Part shown: positions 19,209 to 27,884 of the stretch, in pieces
Numbering within the stretch: the stretch's first letter is position 1
Layout: every line of letters begins with the position of its first letter
NCBI RefSeq assembly: GCF_014489615.1
Contig: NZ_CP060825.1
Coordinates: 3,548,501-3,612,500 of the forward strand
Reading direction: 5' to 3'
Origin: Streptomyces genisteinicus
Lineage (GTDB): Bacteria > Actinomycetota > Actinomycetes > Streptomycetales > Streptomycetaceae
Length of the DNA stretch: 64,000 nucleotides
Notes under the pieces: generated by a model
Seen by the model: only the letters and a program-made list of their open reading frames with translations
What the model was told of the DNA's origin: nothing
The model's database searches: none
Program-made: the position numbers and the translations under genes

Positions 19209-19526
19209 TCATCCCTCGGGGGGCGAGAAGACCACCATGACCCGCAGGTCCTCGCTGATGTGGTGGAACTTGTGCGCCACCCCGGCGGGCACGTAGACCA
19301 CGCTGCCGCGCCCCACCTGGGTCGTCTCCATCCCGACGGTGATCGACGCCCGGCCGCTCACGACGAAGTAGACCTCGTCCTGGTTGTGGGGGAGCTGGGG
19401 GTCCACCTGGCCGGCGTCGAGCGCGTACAGCCCGACCGACATGTTCCGCTCGCGCAGGAACTGCAGGTACGCGCCGTCATTGGCGGCGCGCTCCGCCTCC
19501 AGCTCGTCCAGTCGGAATGCCTTCAT
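19209..19526 (-). CDS. single-domain cupin protein
   Basis: A 105-residue cupin. The first metal-binding motif is visible in LPHNQDEVYFVVSGRASITVG (His, Glu) and the second in PAGVAHKFHHIS (His), with a double-stranded beta-helix pattern between. Such small cupins may be isomerases, dioxygenases or ligand sensors; no substrate can be named. It is transcribed divergently from the holin-like gene, whose start is about 50 bp away, so the two share a short promoter region. Confidence 0.85.
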   Translation of the reverse strand: MKAFRLDELEAERAANDGAYLQFLRERNMSVGLYALDAGQVDPQLPHNQDEVYFVVSGRASITVGMETTQVGRGSVVYVPAGVAHKFHHISEDLRVMVVFSPPEG

Positions 19527-19576
19527 CGCCGTCCGCCCCTGCCGTTGATCCGATCATGTCTGCCACGATCAGACAC

Positions 19577-19954
19577 ATGATGAATTTCGTAGTCAAGACG
19601 CTCGCGAACGCGGGGGCCCTGCTGGTCGCCATCTGGCTGCTCCCGGACATGACGCTCACCGGTGGCAGCACCGGGAAGAAGGCGCTCAGCCTGGTGCTGG
19701 TCGCGCTGATCTTCGGTCTGGTCAACGTCGTCGTGAAGCCCGTGGTGAAGCTGCTCACGCTGCCTCTGTTCATCCTCACGCTCGGGCTGATCACCCTGGT
19801 GGTCAACGCCCTGATGCTGATGCTCACCTCCTGGCTCGCCGACCAGTTCTCCCTCAACTTCCATGTCGAGGGCTTCGGCACCGCCGTCCTCGGCGGACTG
19901 ATCATCTCCGTGGTCTCCTGGGCCCTGAACGTGGCCCTCCCGGACCGGGACTGA
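19577..19954 (+). CDS. four-helix membrane protein of the phage-holin-like family
   Basis: About 125 residues with four hydrophobic helices, matching the small membrane family often labelled mycobacterial 4-TMS phage holin. Typical segments are NAGALLVAIWLLPDMTL, FGLVNVVVKPVVKLLTLPL and LVVNALMLMLTSWLAD. The holin name comes from topology only; this is a chromosomal gene with no lysis genes near. Three ATG starts (19556, 19577, 19580) are possible and none has a good ribosome site. Confidence 0.82.
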   Translation: MMNFVVKTLANAGALLVAIWLLPDMTLTGGSTGKKALSLVLVALIFGLVNVVVKPVVKLLTLPLFILTLGLITLVVNALMLMLTSWLADQFSLNFHVEGFGTAVLGGLIISVVSWALNVALPDRD

Positions 19955-20067
19955 GACCACCGGGCGGACACGTGTTCGCAGGTGGCACCGGCGCTGGCGC
20001 AGAATGGTGGCGGCGCCGGGCGAGGTCGTCCCGGCGCGGCAACCGGCGCGGCCAAGGAGCGAGCGGC

Positions 20068-21207
20068 ATGACGGACACACCCCTGGGCGAGGGCACCCGA
20101 GCGGTACGCGCGGGACTGCCGGAGACACGGCAGTACGAACCGACCCTGCCGGGCCCGGTGTTCGCCGCCCACTTCCATCTCTCCGGCGACCCCACCGGTC
20201 CCTACATGTACGGCCGCGACTCCAACCCCACCTGGACCCATCTGGAGCGCGCCATCGGCGAGCTGGAGGCTCCGGGCGAGACGGTCCACACCATCTCCTT
20301 CGCCTCGGGGATGGCGGCGATCTCCGCGGTCCTCATGTCCCAGCTGCGCTCCGGCGACGCCGTGGTCCTGCCCGGCGACGGCTACCAGGTGCTGCCCCTC
20401 GTGCGGGAACAGCTGGAGGCCTACGGGATCGAGGTGCGCACCGCGCCCACCGGCGGCGACGCGCAGCTCGACGTCCTCGACGGGGCACGGCTGCTGTGGA
20501 TCGAGACCCCGTCCAACCCGAACCTCGACGTGTGCGACGTGCGGCGGCTCGCCGCTGCGGCGCACGCGGCGGGCGCCCTCGTCGCCGTCGACAACACGCT
20601 CGCCACGCCGCTCGGCCAGCGCCCTCTCGACCTGGGCGCCGACTTCTCGGTGGCCAGCGACACCAAGGGAATGACCGGCCACGGGGACATCCTGCTCGGC
20701 CACGTCACGTGCCGGGACGCCGCCCGCGCCGACGAGGTGCGGCGCTGGCGCAAGATCGTCGGCGCGATCCCGGGGCCCATGGAGGCCTGGCTGGCCCACC
20801 GCTCGCTCGCCACCCTCCAGCTGCGGTCGGACCGCCAGAACGCGACCGCCCTCGCTCTCGCCCAGGCCCTGGAGCAGCGCGCGGACGTCGCCGGCCTGCG
20901 GTACCCGGGGCTGCCGGGCGACCCCTCGCACCGCATCGCCGCCCGGCAGATGCGGCGCTTCGGCTGCGTGGTCTCGTTCGTGCTGCCCGACCGGGCCCAC
21001 GCCGAGCGCTTCCTCGCCGCACTGCGCCTCGTCGACGACGCGACGAGCTTCGGCGGGATCCGGTCGACCGCCGAGCGCCGCCGGCGCTGGGGAGGGGACG
21101 ACGTGCCCGAGGGCTTCATCCGCTTCTCCGTCGGCGCCGAGGACCCCGAGGACCTGCTGGCCGACGTGGCGCGGGCGCTGGACGAGGCGGCGGCCGGCAG
21201 GTCTTAG
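20068..21207 (+). CDS. cystathionine gamma-lyase/synthase-type PLP enzyme
   Basis: A 379-residue Cys/Met-metabolism PLP enzyme. Family features: YMYGRDSNPTWTHLERAIGELE near the N-terminus, SFASGMAAISAVL, LLWIETPSNPNLDVCD, VAVDNTLATPLGQRPLDLGAD, and the PLP lysine in SVASDTKGMTGHGDILLGH. Members cleave or exchange the gamma substituent of cystathionine or homoserine esters; this sequence looks closest to the lyase annotation in Streptomyces, but the exact reaction is not decidable here. ATG at 20068 with AAGGAG upstream. Not in an operon with other sulfur genes. Confidence 0.88.
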   Translation: MTDTPLGEGTRAVRAGLPETRQYEPTLPGPVFAAHFHLSGDPTGPYMYGRDSNPTWTHLERAIGELEAPGETVHTISFASGMAAISAVLMSQLRSGDAVVLPGDGYQVLPLVREQLEAYGIEVRTAPTGGDAQLDVLDGARLLWIETPSNPNLDVCDVRRLAAAAHAAGALVAVDNTLATPLGQRPLDLGADFSVASDTKGMTGHGDILLGHVTCRDAARADEVRRWRKIVGAIPGPMEAWLAHRSLATLQLRSDRQNATALALAQALEQRADVAGLRYPGLPGDPSHRIAARQMRRFGCVVSFVLPDRAHAERFLAALRLVDDATSFGGIRSTAERRRRWGGDDVPEGFIRFSVGAEDPEDLLADVARALDEAAAGRS

Positions 21208-21493
21208 GGCGCGTCGGGCGCCGGTCCTCGGCGGCGGACGGCTGCTGCCGGGAGCCCGCCGGCGCGGACGGAACACTTCGCGCCCAGGGCCCTCACCGGC
21301 GCGGGGCGCTGTGAGGGCGGTCCGAACCTCCCCCCTCGTGGCTCGGACCGCCCCGGTTCCCGCGAGCGAAGAACCGTGCGGACAAGGCTAGTTGACTCAG
21401 CGTCAGTGTCCAATCACAGTAGGGGCAGCGACCTATCGACTTATTTATAGATGACCGGGTTCGGGAGCAACGCCGGACCGGGAGGGGCATGGG

Positions 21494-22384
21494 ATGGATC
21501 TGGCCCTGCTGCGCACATTCGTCACGGTGCACCGGGCAGGCTCCTTCACCCGCGCCGCCGCCCTGCTCGGCCTCTCCCAGCCCGCCGTCACCGGCCAGAT
21601 ACGCACGCTCGAACGCCAGCTGGGCCGGCCCCTCTTCCTGCGCCAGGCGCGCGGTGTCACCCCCACCACGATCGGCGACGAGCTCGCCCACCGGGCCGCC
21701 CCGCACCTGGACGCGCTGCTGGAGATCGCCGAGGCGGAACTGGACAGCGAGTCCGCCGTGCGCACCGTGCACCTGACCGGACCCCCGGAGTTCACGGCTC
21801 TGCGCGCCCTGCCGGCACTGACGCCGCTGACCGGCCAGGGGCTCGCCCTGCGCACCTCGTTCGGCACCGCGGAGGAGTCGCTCGACGGGCTGGCGGCAGG
21901 CCGTCACGACATCGCCGTCACCACCGCCCGCCCGCGCGGCGGTCTGCTGAGCGCCACGGCGCTGTGCGACGAGGAGCACGTCCTGGTGGCCGCTCCGCGC
22001 TGGGCCTCGCACCTCGGACCCGACGATCTGCGCAAGGGCCATGTGGTGCTCGAACAGCTCCCCGTGGTCGAGGTGCACGAGACGCTGCCGCTGGTGTCCC
22101 GCTACTGGCACAGCGTCTTCGAGTCCCGACCGGCGGCGGCCGGCACGGTCATCGCTCCCGACCTGCGGGCCGTCCTGGAGGCGGCCGCCGCCGGTGCCGG
22201 GCTCGCGGTGCTGCCCCGCTACCTGTGCGAGGAGGCGCTGGCGCAGGGGCGCCTGGTCGCCCTCCTCGAACCGGCCGTCCCTCCGCTGCGCACGTACTTC
22301 CTGGTCGTCCGCACCGGCAGCCTGGCCCACCCGCACGTCGCACGGGCGCACGAGTGCCTGCTGCGCGCGGCCGCGGAGTGGTGA
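21494..22384 (+). CDS. LysR-family transcriptional regulator
   Basis: A 296-residue LysR regulator: N-terminal winged HTH (LLRTFVTVHRAGSFTRAAALLGLSQPAVTGQIRTLE begins at residue 5) and a C-terminal ligand-binding domain. ATG at 21494 with GGGAGGGG about ten bases upstream. A 286-bp gap precedes it, containing AT-rich promoter-like sequence (TATTTATAGATGA near 21442). LysR proteins often control a divergent neighbour, but the gene to the left runs the same way, so its target is not evident. A NUDIX gene follows 61 bp downstream and may be cotranscribed. Confidence 0.9.
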   Translation: MDLALLRTFVTVHRAGSFTRAAALLGLSQPAVTGQIRTLERQLGRPLFLRQARGVTPTTIGDELAHRAAPHLDALLEIAEAELDSESAVRTVHLTGPPEFTALRALPALTPLTGQGLALRTSFGTAEESLDGLAAGRHDIAVTTARPRGGLLSATALCDEEHVLVAAPRWASHLGPDDLRKGHVVLEQLPVVEVHETLPLVSRYWHSVFESRPAAAGTVIAPDLRAVLEAAAAGAGLAVLPRYLCEEALAQGRLVALLEPAVPPLRTYFLVVRTGSLAHPHVARAHECLLRAAAEW

Positions 22385-22445
22385 GCGCCCGCACCGGTGG
22401 GGCCCGACGCGTTTCAGACGCAGCGGCACGGGCCACTCTCTTGCC

Positions 22446-22925
22446 ATGACCGAACGACCGGTGGTCAAGCGCACCGCACGCGCCATCCTGCTCGACGGGG
22501 ACGACCTCGTCCTGATCAAGCGAACCAAGCCCGGCGTCGACCCGTACTGGCTCACTCCCGGCGGCGGGGTCGAACCGGAGGACGCGACCGTCGTCGACGC
22601 CCTCCACCGCGAGGTACACGAGGAGCTCGGCGCCAAGATCGTCGATGTGGTGCCCTGCTTCGTCGACACCGTCGAGCACATCGCCGACGGCGGTGTGACC
22701 GGCGTGAAGGTGCAGCACTTCTTCGTCTGCCGGCTGGAGTCGATGGACCCCTCCCAGCGCCACGGCCCCGAGATCGACGAGCCGTGCGGGGAGTACGAGA
22801 TCGTACGGGTCCCGTTCAGCCGCGTCGGCATCGCGGCGGTCCATCTCGTACCGCTGTCGCTGCGCCACTACCTGGACGGCAACATCGAAGGCGTACGCGC
22901 GATGCACGCGCCGGATCTCGGCTGA
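22446..22925 (+). CDS. NUDIX hydrolase
   Basis: A 159-residue NUDIX pyrophosphohydrolase. The Nudix box is visible from GGGVEPED through ALHREVHEELGAKI, with the catalytic REVHEEL helix that binds the metal. Members hydrolyse nucleoside diphosphates linked to another group; this one has no extra specificity domain. ATG at 22446 follows the LysR gene by 61 bp on the same strand. A longer in-frame extension into the LysR gene is not real. Confidence 0.88.
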   Translation: MTERPVVKRTARAILLDGDDLVLIKRTKPGVDPYWLTPGGGVEPEDATVVDALHREVHEELGAKIVDVVPCFVDTVEHIADGGVTGVKVQHFFVCRLESMDPSQRHGPEIDEPCGEYEIVRVPFSRVGIAAVHLVPLSLRHYLDGNIEGVRAMHAPDLG

Positions 22926-22942
22926 TCCCGGCGGCCGTCCGC

Positions 22943-22973
22943 GCCGCCCCGCCCGTGGTCGGGGAGGGGCGGC
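22943..22973. terminator. bidirectional hairpin
   Basis: GCCGCCCC-g-CCC pairs with GGG-(ga)-GGGGCGGC between the converging NUDIX and flavohaemoglobin genes. Confidence 0.6.
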
Positions 22974-22974
22974 C

Positions 22975-24525
22975 TCAGTCCCCGACCGCGACCAGGTCCT
23001 CCAGCGAGTCGTGGCGTATCCGGTCCACGGGTATGCCGAACGCGCGCAGCGCGTGCACCCCGCTGCGGATCATCCCGGGCGGTCCGGAGAGATAGGCGTC
23101 GAAGCCGTCCCAGGGACCGTGTCTGCCGAACTCGCGCAGCGCCGAGGGGAACTGGGCGCGGTCGTCGACCACGGGACGGACCGACAGCCACGGATGCGCC
23201 TGCTGGAGCCGGAGCATGGTGTCGATGTCGTAGAGGTCGTAGTCCGTGCGGGCCCCGTAGAAGACCTCGACCGTGCGCCGCTCTCCGTGGGTGGCCACGT
23301 CCTCCACGAGCGCCTTGATCGGCGCGATGCCGGTTCCTCCGCCGAGGCAGAGGAGGCCGTTGTCGGTGGTGTGGTCGACCGTCATCGAGCCGGCCGGGGG
23401 CCCGAGGCGGAGCACGTCCCCGGGGCGGGCGCGATGCACGAGCGCGTTGGAGACCCAGCCCGCGGGGACCGCCTTCACGTGGAAGGACAGCAGCCCGTCC
23501 GAACGGGGCGCCCCGGCGAACGAGTAGTGCCGCCACACCCGCGGCCACCAGGGGGTCTCCAGCGTCGTGTACTGACCGGCGAGGAAGGCGTACGGCGTGT
23601 CCGGCCGCACGGTGACCACCGCGATGTCCGAGGTCCGCAGGTCGTGCGACACGACCTCGGCGTCCCACCAGGCGGGGGCGTGGAGCTCGTTCTCCGCCGC
23701 CGCGTCGATCATGATCTGCGAGATCGTCGTGTACGTGCGTACCCAGGCGGCCTCGGACTCGGCGTCCCATGTCGTGGTCGCGAACCGGGCCAGAGCGCCC
23801 AGCAGCGCCTCCCCCACCGCCGGGTAGTGCGCGGGCTGGGTGCCGTACTTGCGGTGGCCCCGCCCCAGGTGCTGGAGGTACTCCGTCAGCACGGCCGCGT
23901 TGTCCGTGTGCTCGGCCGCGGTGAGCAGCGCCTTGAGCAGCCGGTCCCGCTGGGTGTCCATGGCCACCGGGAACATGGAGCGCAGGGCGGGGTGGCGGGT
24001 GAAGAGGAGGGCGTAGAAGTACGAGGTGACCTCGTCCGCCACCGGCCCGATCTCGGCGAGGGTCCGGCGCACGAGAAGCGCGTCGGGCGACGCGGGCGGA
24101 CCGGTGTCCCGGCGCGGCTCGGTGAAGCCGTCCGGTCGCGCGGTCGCGGCGGGAGCGGACTCCGCCGTCCCCGCGCGGGCGCCGTCCCCCTCAGCGGGCG
24201 GCGCGGCGTCCTCCCCGGGAAGGTCCGGGACCACCGAGAGACGCGGCCGGTCGCGCCGGGACGCGCCGGATCCCACCGGACGTATCGCGCTCACCGGTCG
24301 CGACGGCGTGGCCGCCGCTGCGGCGTCGTCTCCCGTGCGGCCCCGCTCGCCCGCTCGGGCTGCGGAGTGCTCAGCGGTGGTGCCGCCGGGTGCGGAGGGC
24401 TCACCGGTGCCGTCACCGGATCCGGAGGGCTGCCCCTGCGGCGACGGCTGCCTGCGGGGGCTGAACCATCCGCCGCCGGCGTCCGGCATCCCGCCCTCTC
24501 CCGACGTGTGGGCCGGAGCGTCCAT
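22975..24525 (-). CDS. flavohaemoglobin-like globin/FAD-NAD(P)H reductase with long N-terminal tail
   Basis: About 516 residues. The N-terminal 150 or so are Pro/Ser/Gly-rich and probably disordered. A globin domain follows: TSYFYALLFTRHPALRSMFP, distal Gln in MDTQRDRL, and proximal His in LGRGHRKYG. The C-terminal half is a ferredoxin-reductase fold with FAD motif RHYSFAGAPR and NAD(P)-binding CLGGGTGIAPIKALVEDV. The likely roles are NO dioxygenation or oxygen/NO reduction; sequence alone does not separate them. Start choice is uncertain: ATG at 24525 (after GAGGCGAGG) is listed, with ATG 24546 and 24489 as alternatives. No NO-regulator gene is adjacent. Confidence 0.85.
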   Translation of the reverse strand: MDAPAHTSGEGGMPDAGGGWFSPRRQPSPQGQPSGSGDGTGEPSAPGGTTAEHSAARAGERGRTGDDAAAAATPSRPVSAIRPVGSGASRRDRPRLSVVPDLPGEDAAPPAEGDGARAGTAESAPAATARPDGFTEPRRDTGPPASPDALLVRRTLAEIGPVADEVTSYFYALLFTRHPALRSMFPVAMDTQRDRLLKALLTAAEHTDNAAVLTEYLQHLGRGHRKYGTQPAHYPAVGEALLGALARFATTTWDAESEAAWVRTYTTISQIMIDAAAENELHAPAWWDAEVVSHDLRTSDIAVVTVRPDTPYAFLAGQYTTLETPWWPRVWRHYSFAGAPRSDGLLSFHVKAVPAGWVSNALVHRARPGDVLRLGPPAGSMTVDHTTDNGLLCLGGGTGIAPIKALVEDVATHGERRTVEVFYGARTDYDLYDIDTMLRLQQAHPWLSVRPVVDDRAQFPSALREFGRHGPWDGFDAYLSGPPGMIRSGVHALRAFGIPVDRIRHDSLEDLVAVGD

Positions 24526-25136
24526 TGTCTGCCTCGCCTCGAACATCTTCTGGTCGGTTCGCGCACGTCCGCCTTCCGGACGTGCTGCCTTACCTGCTCT
24601 GTCCGCACCTGCCCGCTGTCGCAGCATGTCAGGCGACCCGCGTGCAGGGGACGAAGACCGGAAAGTCCGGGCAGCCGAATCCGATTCCCCCTAAGCTCGT
24701 GGCCCCCGCGGCGCCGTGGCCGGCGGCGAGGGGATCTCCGCGCCCCACATGGAACCACCGGAGGCAACGGGCCCGTCCAGCCTCACCCCGGTTTCTGCAC
24801 ACCGCCGGACCCCGATCTTCACGTCCGCCATGCCCTCGCAACCTGCGCCGGGATGCGCCTCGCGCGACCGGTCGGGCGGCTCTGCACGCCCCTCGGTCAC
24901 GACCCCTCCGCGATGAACCTCCCGACCCCCGCCGCAGCACCACGCGGACACTCCCGGCTGAGGCGGCAGGGTGTTTCACGTGAAACATCTCCGGCACGCC
25001 GTCCGTCCGCGGGATCCGCCGCCGGCCCTGACGCCCCCGCCCGGCACGGCTCGGAGGCTGCGGGCCGCATCCCGAGATGTGCACGGTTCCCGGAAAGGGG
25101 TGGACGCGCGATCAGTGCGTCGGACAGCCTGATCCC
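24526..25136. other. 611-bp region without a recognisable gene
   Basis: It separates the divergent flavohaemoglobin and GNAT genes. It contains one parS site (24973) and the inverted repeat GAATC-G-GATTC near 24677-24687, but short open frames on both strands translate to compositional noise. It is long for a promoter gap, so a small RNA is possible; none can be recognised. Confidence 0.4.
24973..24986. other. parS centromere site
   Basis: Exact GTTTCACGTGAAAC in the gap between the flavohaemoglobin and double-GNAT genes. Confidence 0.93.
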
Positions 25137-25991
25137 ATGTCGACACCGCTCACCGAACTTCCCGTCCGGCGCCTGACCCACGAAGACCTCGTCGCCTGCG
25201 CCGACCTCTCCGAGAACCGTGGCTGGCCGCGCGAGGACCACAAATGGGGGCTGCTGCTCACCGCGGGAACCGGGTACGGAATCGACGACCCCGAGGGGAA
25301 GGGCCTCATGGCCGCTTCTGTCCTCACCTCGTACGGCCCGGGGCTGGCGGCCATCGGCATGGTGCTCGTCGCCGAACGCCACGCCCGGCGCGGAGTGGGC
25401 CGCCGCCTGATGCGCCATGTGCTCGCCGAAACCGGTGACACCCCCGTCACCCTGCACGCAACCCCCAACGGCAAACCGCTCTACGAGGAGCTGGGCTTCG
25501 CCACAGTGGGCCGGGCGGAGATGGTCAAGGGCCACTTCACCGGGACGGAGCCGGTCCCCGGGGTCGCGACCAGGGCGGCCACCGCCGACGACATGGCGGC
25601 CGTCATCCGGCTCGACACGGAGGTCTTCGGCCGCGACCGCACCCATATGCTCACCCGGCTGCCGGCCTTCGCCGACCAGATCCGCGTGGCCGAGGAGGAC
25701 GGCGAACTCACCGGCTACGCGGCGGCCTGGCCGAACATGGCCACGCACGTCGTCGGCCCGCTCGTCGCCCGCGACACAGCCACGGCCCAGGCACTGGTCG
25801 CCTCGCTGGCCGCACACACCGACCGGCCGCTGCGCACGGACATCGACGTCCGTCACGAGGAGCTGCTCTCCTGGCTGCGGCGGCAGGGGCTGGAGACGAT
25901 CGCCTTCAACGCGGTGATGGCCCGCGGAATCCCCGCGCTGCCCGGAGACTGGACCCGCCGGTTCGCTCCGCTGACGGTCGCCGCCGGCTGA
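25137..25991 (+). CDS. tandem-GNAT acetyltransferase
   Basis: A 284-residue protein built from two GNAT-like halves. The first half has the acetyl-CoA pyrophosphate loop RHARRGVGRRLMRHVL; the second half (from about residue 145) lacks a clear loop and may be structural. The segment ATPNGKPLYEELGF is typical of the fold. Substrate unknown. ATG at 25137 gives a family-like N-terminus (MSTPLTELPVRRLTHEDL); a longer frame starting at 25077 adds an unlikely tail. It faces an MFS gene across a strong terminator. Confidence 0.85.
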   Translation: MSTPLTELPVRRLTHEDLVACADLSENRGWPREDHKWGLLLTAGTGYGIDDPEGKGLMAASVLTSYGPGLAAIGMVLVAERHARRGVGRRLMRHVLAETGDTPVTLHATPNGKPLYEELGFATVGRAEMVKGHFTGTEPVPGVATRAATADDMAAVIRLDTEVFGRDRTHMLTRLPAFADQIRVAEEDGELTGYAAAWPNMATHVVGPLVARDTATAQALVASLAAHTDRPLRTDIDVRHEELLSWLRRQGLETIAFNAVMARGIPALPGDWTRRFAPLTVAAG

Positions 25992-25997
25992 GCACAT

Positions 25998-26046
25998 GAC
26001 GACGGGGCCGGGACCGGGACGGTGTCCCGGGCCCGGCCCCGTCGTC
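25998..26046. terminator. strong bidirectional terminator
   Basis: A 23-bp stem with a single mismatch (left arm begins GACGACGGGGCCGGG, right arm ends CCCGGCCCCGTCGTC) and a GGT loop, between the converging GNAT and MFS genes. Confidence 0.88.
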
Positions 26047-26056
26047 GCCCGGAGCG

Positions 26057-27268
26057 TCAGTGCACCGCGGGCTGCACCGCGCGCTCCGGTGCCCGCGGGA
26101 CCGGGGCGGCCTGCGTGCGCCTGCCCTCCCGGCGCTCGAGAGCCGCGGAGAGCACGGCGAGCGCGAGTGCCGAGACGGCGAGCAGGGCGCCGACCCAGTT
26201 CGGGGCGGTCAGACCGAAGCCGGCCGAGATGACCAGCCCGCCCAGCCACGCCGCGAGGGCGTTGCCGAGGTTGAAGGCCCCGATGTTGACGGCGGAGGCC
26301 AGCGTCGGCGCTCCCTTCGCCTGGTCCAGCACCCGCTTCTGCAGCGGCGGCACGGTGGCGAAGCCCAGCGCACCGATCAGCACGATGGAGACCGCCGCGA
26401 GGAACTTGTGGTGGGCGGTCACGGTGAACAGCGCGAGGACGACCCCCAGGGCCCCCAGGGTGACGTAGAGCAGGGGCATGAGGTGCCGGTCGGCGTAGCG
26501 GCCGCCGAGCAGGTTGCCGCCGACCATGCCGAGACCGAACAGGACCAGCAGCCAGGTGACGGAGGAATCGGCGAAGCCGGCGGCCTCCGTCATCATCGGG
26601 GCGATGTAGGTGATCGCGGCGAAGACACCGCCGAAGCCCAGCACGGTCATCGCCATGGCGAGCAGCACCTGGGCGTTCCTGAAGGCCGCCACCTCGTCCC
26701 GCAGGCGTACACCCTCCGGCCGGGGCATGTCGGGGACGAGCTTGGCCACACCGGCCAGGCCCACCACACCGAGCGCGGCGACGACGGCGAACGTGGTCCG
26801 CCAGCCGATCGACTGCCCGATGAACGTGCCACCGGGGACGCCGACGACATTGGCGACGGTCAGTCCGGTGAACATCAACGCGATCGCGCCCGCCTTCTTG
26901 TGCGGGGCGACGAGTTCGGCGGCGACGACCGAGCCGATGCCGAAGAAGGCGCCGTGGGCGAGCGAGGCGACGATCCGGCCCGCGAGCATCGCACCGAAGG
27001 ACGGCGCGAGCGCCGAGAGCAGATTGCCGACGACGAAGAGGCCCATCAGCAGCATGAGCATCCGCTTCCGGGAGATCTTGGTGCCGAGTGCGGTCATCAG
27101 CGGGGCTCCGGCGACCACACCGAGGGCGTAGCCGGTCACCAGCAGACCGGAGGTGGGGATCGACACCCCGAAGTCCGCGGCGACCTCCGGGAGCAGGCCC
27201 ATGATCACGAACTCGGTGGTGCCGATACCGAAGGCTCCGACCGCCAGAGCCAGTAGCGCGAGAGGCAT
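26057..27268 (-). CDS. MFS transporter (DHA1-type drug/sugar efflux)
   Basis: A 403-residue, 12-helix major facilitator. The start MPLALLALAVGAFGIGTTEFVIMGLLPEVAADFG and the motif LGTKISRKRMLMLLMGLFVVGN between helices 2 and 3 are typical of the DHA1 branch that includes AraJ/YdhP-like arabinose or drug exporters. ATG at 27268. It is transcribed divergently from a MarR regulator, with 147 bp between starts, an arrangement that usually means MarR represses the transporter. Substrate unknown. Confidence 0.92.
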   Translation of the reverse strand: MPLALLALAVGAFGIGTTEFVIMGLLPEVAADFGVSIPTSGLLVTGYALGVVAGAPLMTALGTKISRKRMLMLLMGLFVVGNLLSALAPSFGAMLAGRIVASLAHGAFFGIGSVVAAELVAPHKKAGAIALMFTGLTVANVVGVPGGTFIGQSIGWRTTFAVVAALGVVGLAGVAKLVPDMPRPEGVRLRDEVAAFRNAQVLLAMAMTVLGFGGVFAAITYIAPMMTEAAGFADSSVTWLLVLFGLGMVGGNLLGGRYADRHLMPLLYVTLGALGVVLALFTVTAHHKFLAAVSIVLIGALGFATVPPLQKRVLDQAKGAPTLASAVNIGAFNLGNALAAWLGGLVISAGFGLTAPNWVGALLAVSALALAVLSAALERREGRRTQAAPVPRAPERAVQPAVH

Positions 27269-27319
27269 GGAGGGGCCCCTTCCAGGTGTGCTTGAGCGCT
27301 TTACAGGCGTTCACAATAA

Positions 27320-27346
27320 TTGCACGCGCTGGTTATTTGCAAGCGC
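27320..27346. promoter_or_regulatory. candidate MarR operator
   Basis: Direct repeats TTGCACGCGC (27320-27329) and TTGCAAGCGC (27337-27346), 17 bp apart, lie in the AT-rich divergent gap between MFS and MarR genes. Binding is inference from position. Confidence 0.45.
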
Positions 27347-27415
27347 GGGCTATTGCGGTCGTCGTCTATCCTGGCAAGGACTGGTGGCCCGCCACCCGGC
27401 ACCGAGGAGAGACCC

Positions 27416-27874
27416 ATGACGGCGACCGATCCCGCACTCACCGCACTCGCACAGGGCTGGTGCGCCCTCTCACTGCTGCACGGCAGGATCGAGTCCCACA
27501 TCGAGCGGGCGCTGGAGGCGGGGCACGGGCTGAGCATGCGGGAGTTCTCCCTGCTGGACGTGCTCAGCCGGCAGCACAACGGCCCCGGCGGCCACCTGCA
27601 GATGAAGCAGGTCGCCGACGCGGTCGTGCTCAGTCAGAGCGCCACCACACGGCTGGTCTCCCGGCTGGAGGACCGCGGACTCCTCTCCCGCTACCTCTGC
27701 GACACCGACCGCCGCGGCATCTACACGGACGTCACGGAGAGCGGGCTGGCCCTGCTGGCCGAAGCACGGCCCACCAACGACACGGCTCTGCGGGAAGCCC
27801 TCGACGAGGCGGCGAAGAACCCCGAACTCGCGCCGCTCGTCAGCGCCGTCGAGGGGCTGAGGATTCCCGCGTAG
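27416..27874 (+). CDS. MarR-family transcriptional regulator
   Basis: A 152-residue winged-helix protein with the MarR pattern: helical dimerisation ends and a central HTH (MKQVADAVVLSQSATTRLVSRLEDRGLLSR) with the beta-wing containing CDTDRRGIYTDVTESG. ATG at 27416 with GAGGAGA upstream. Divergent from the MFS exporter, which is the probable target. The next gene, a GNAT, starts 10 bp after the stop and probably shares its transcript. Confidence 0.9.
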   Translation: MTATDPALTALAQGWCALSLLHGRIESHIERALEAGHGLSMREFSLLDVLSRQHNGPGGHLQMKQVADAVVLSQSATTRLVSRLEDRGLLSRYLCDTDRRGIYTDVTESGLALLAEARPTNDTALREALDEAAKNPELAPLVSAVEGLRIPA

Positions 27875-27884
27875 GCTGCCGATC

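Noticed and set aside
19556..19954. Holin-like protein as evidence for a prophage
   Set aside because: No other phage genes or attachment sites are present, and this membrane family is common in actinobacterial chromosomes.
24640..24680. GGAAAGTCCGGGC stretch resembling a piece of RNase P RNA
   Set aside because: Only this short segment fits; no other conserved rnpB parts are near.
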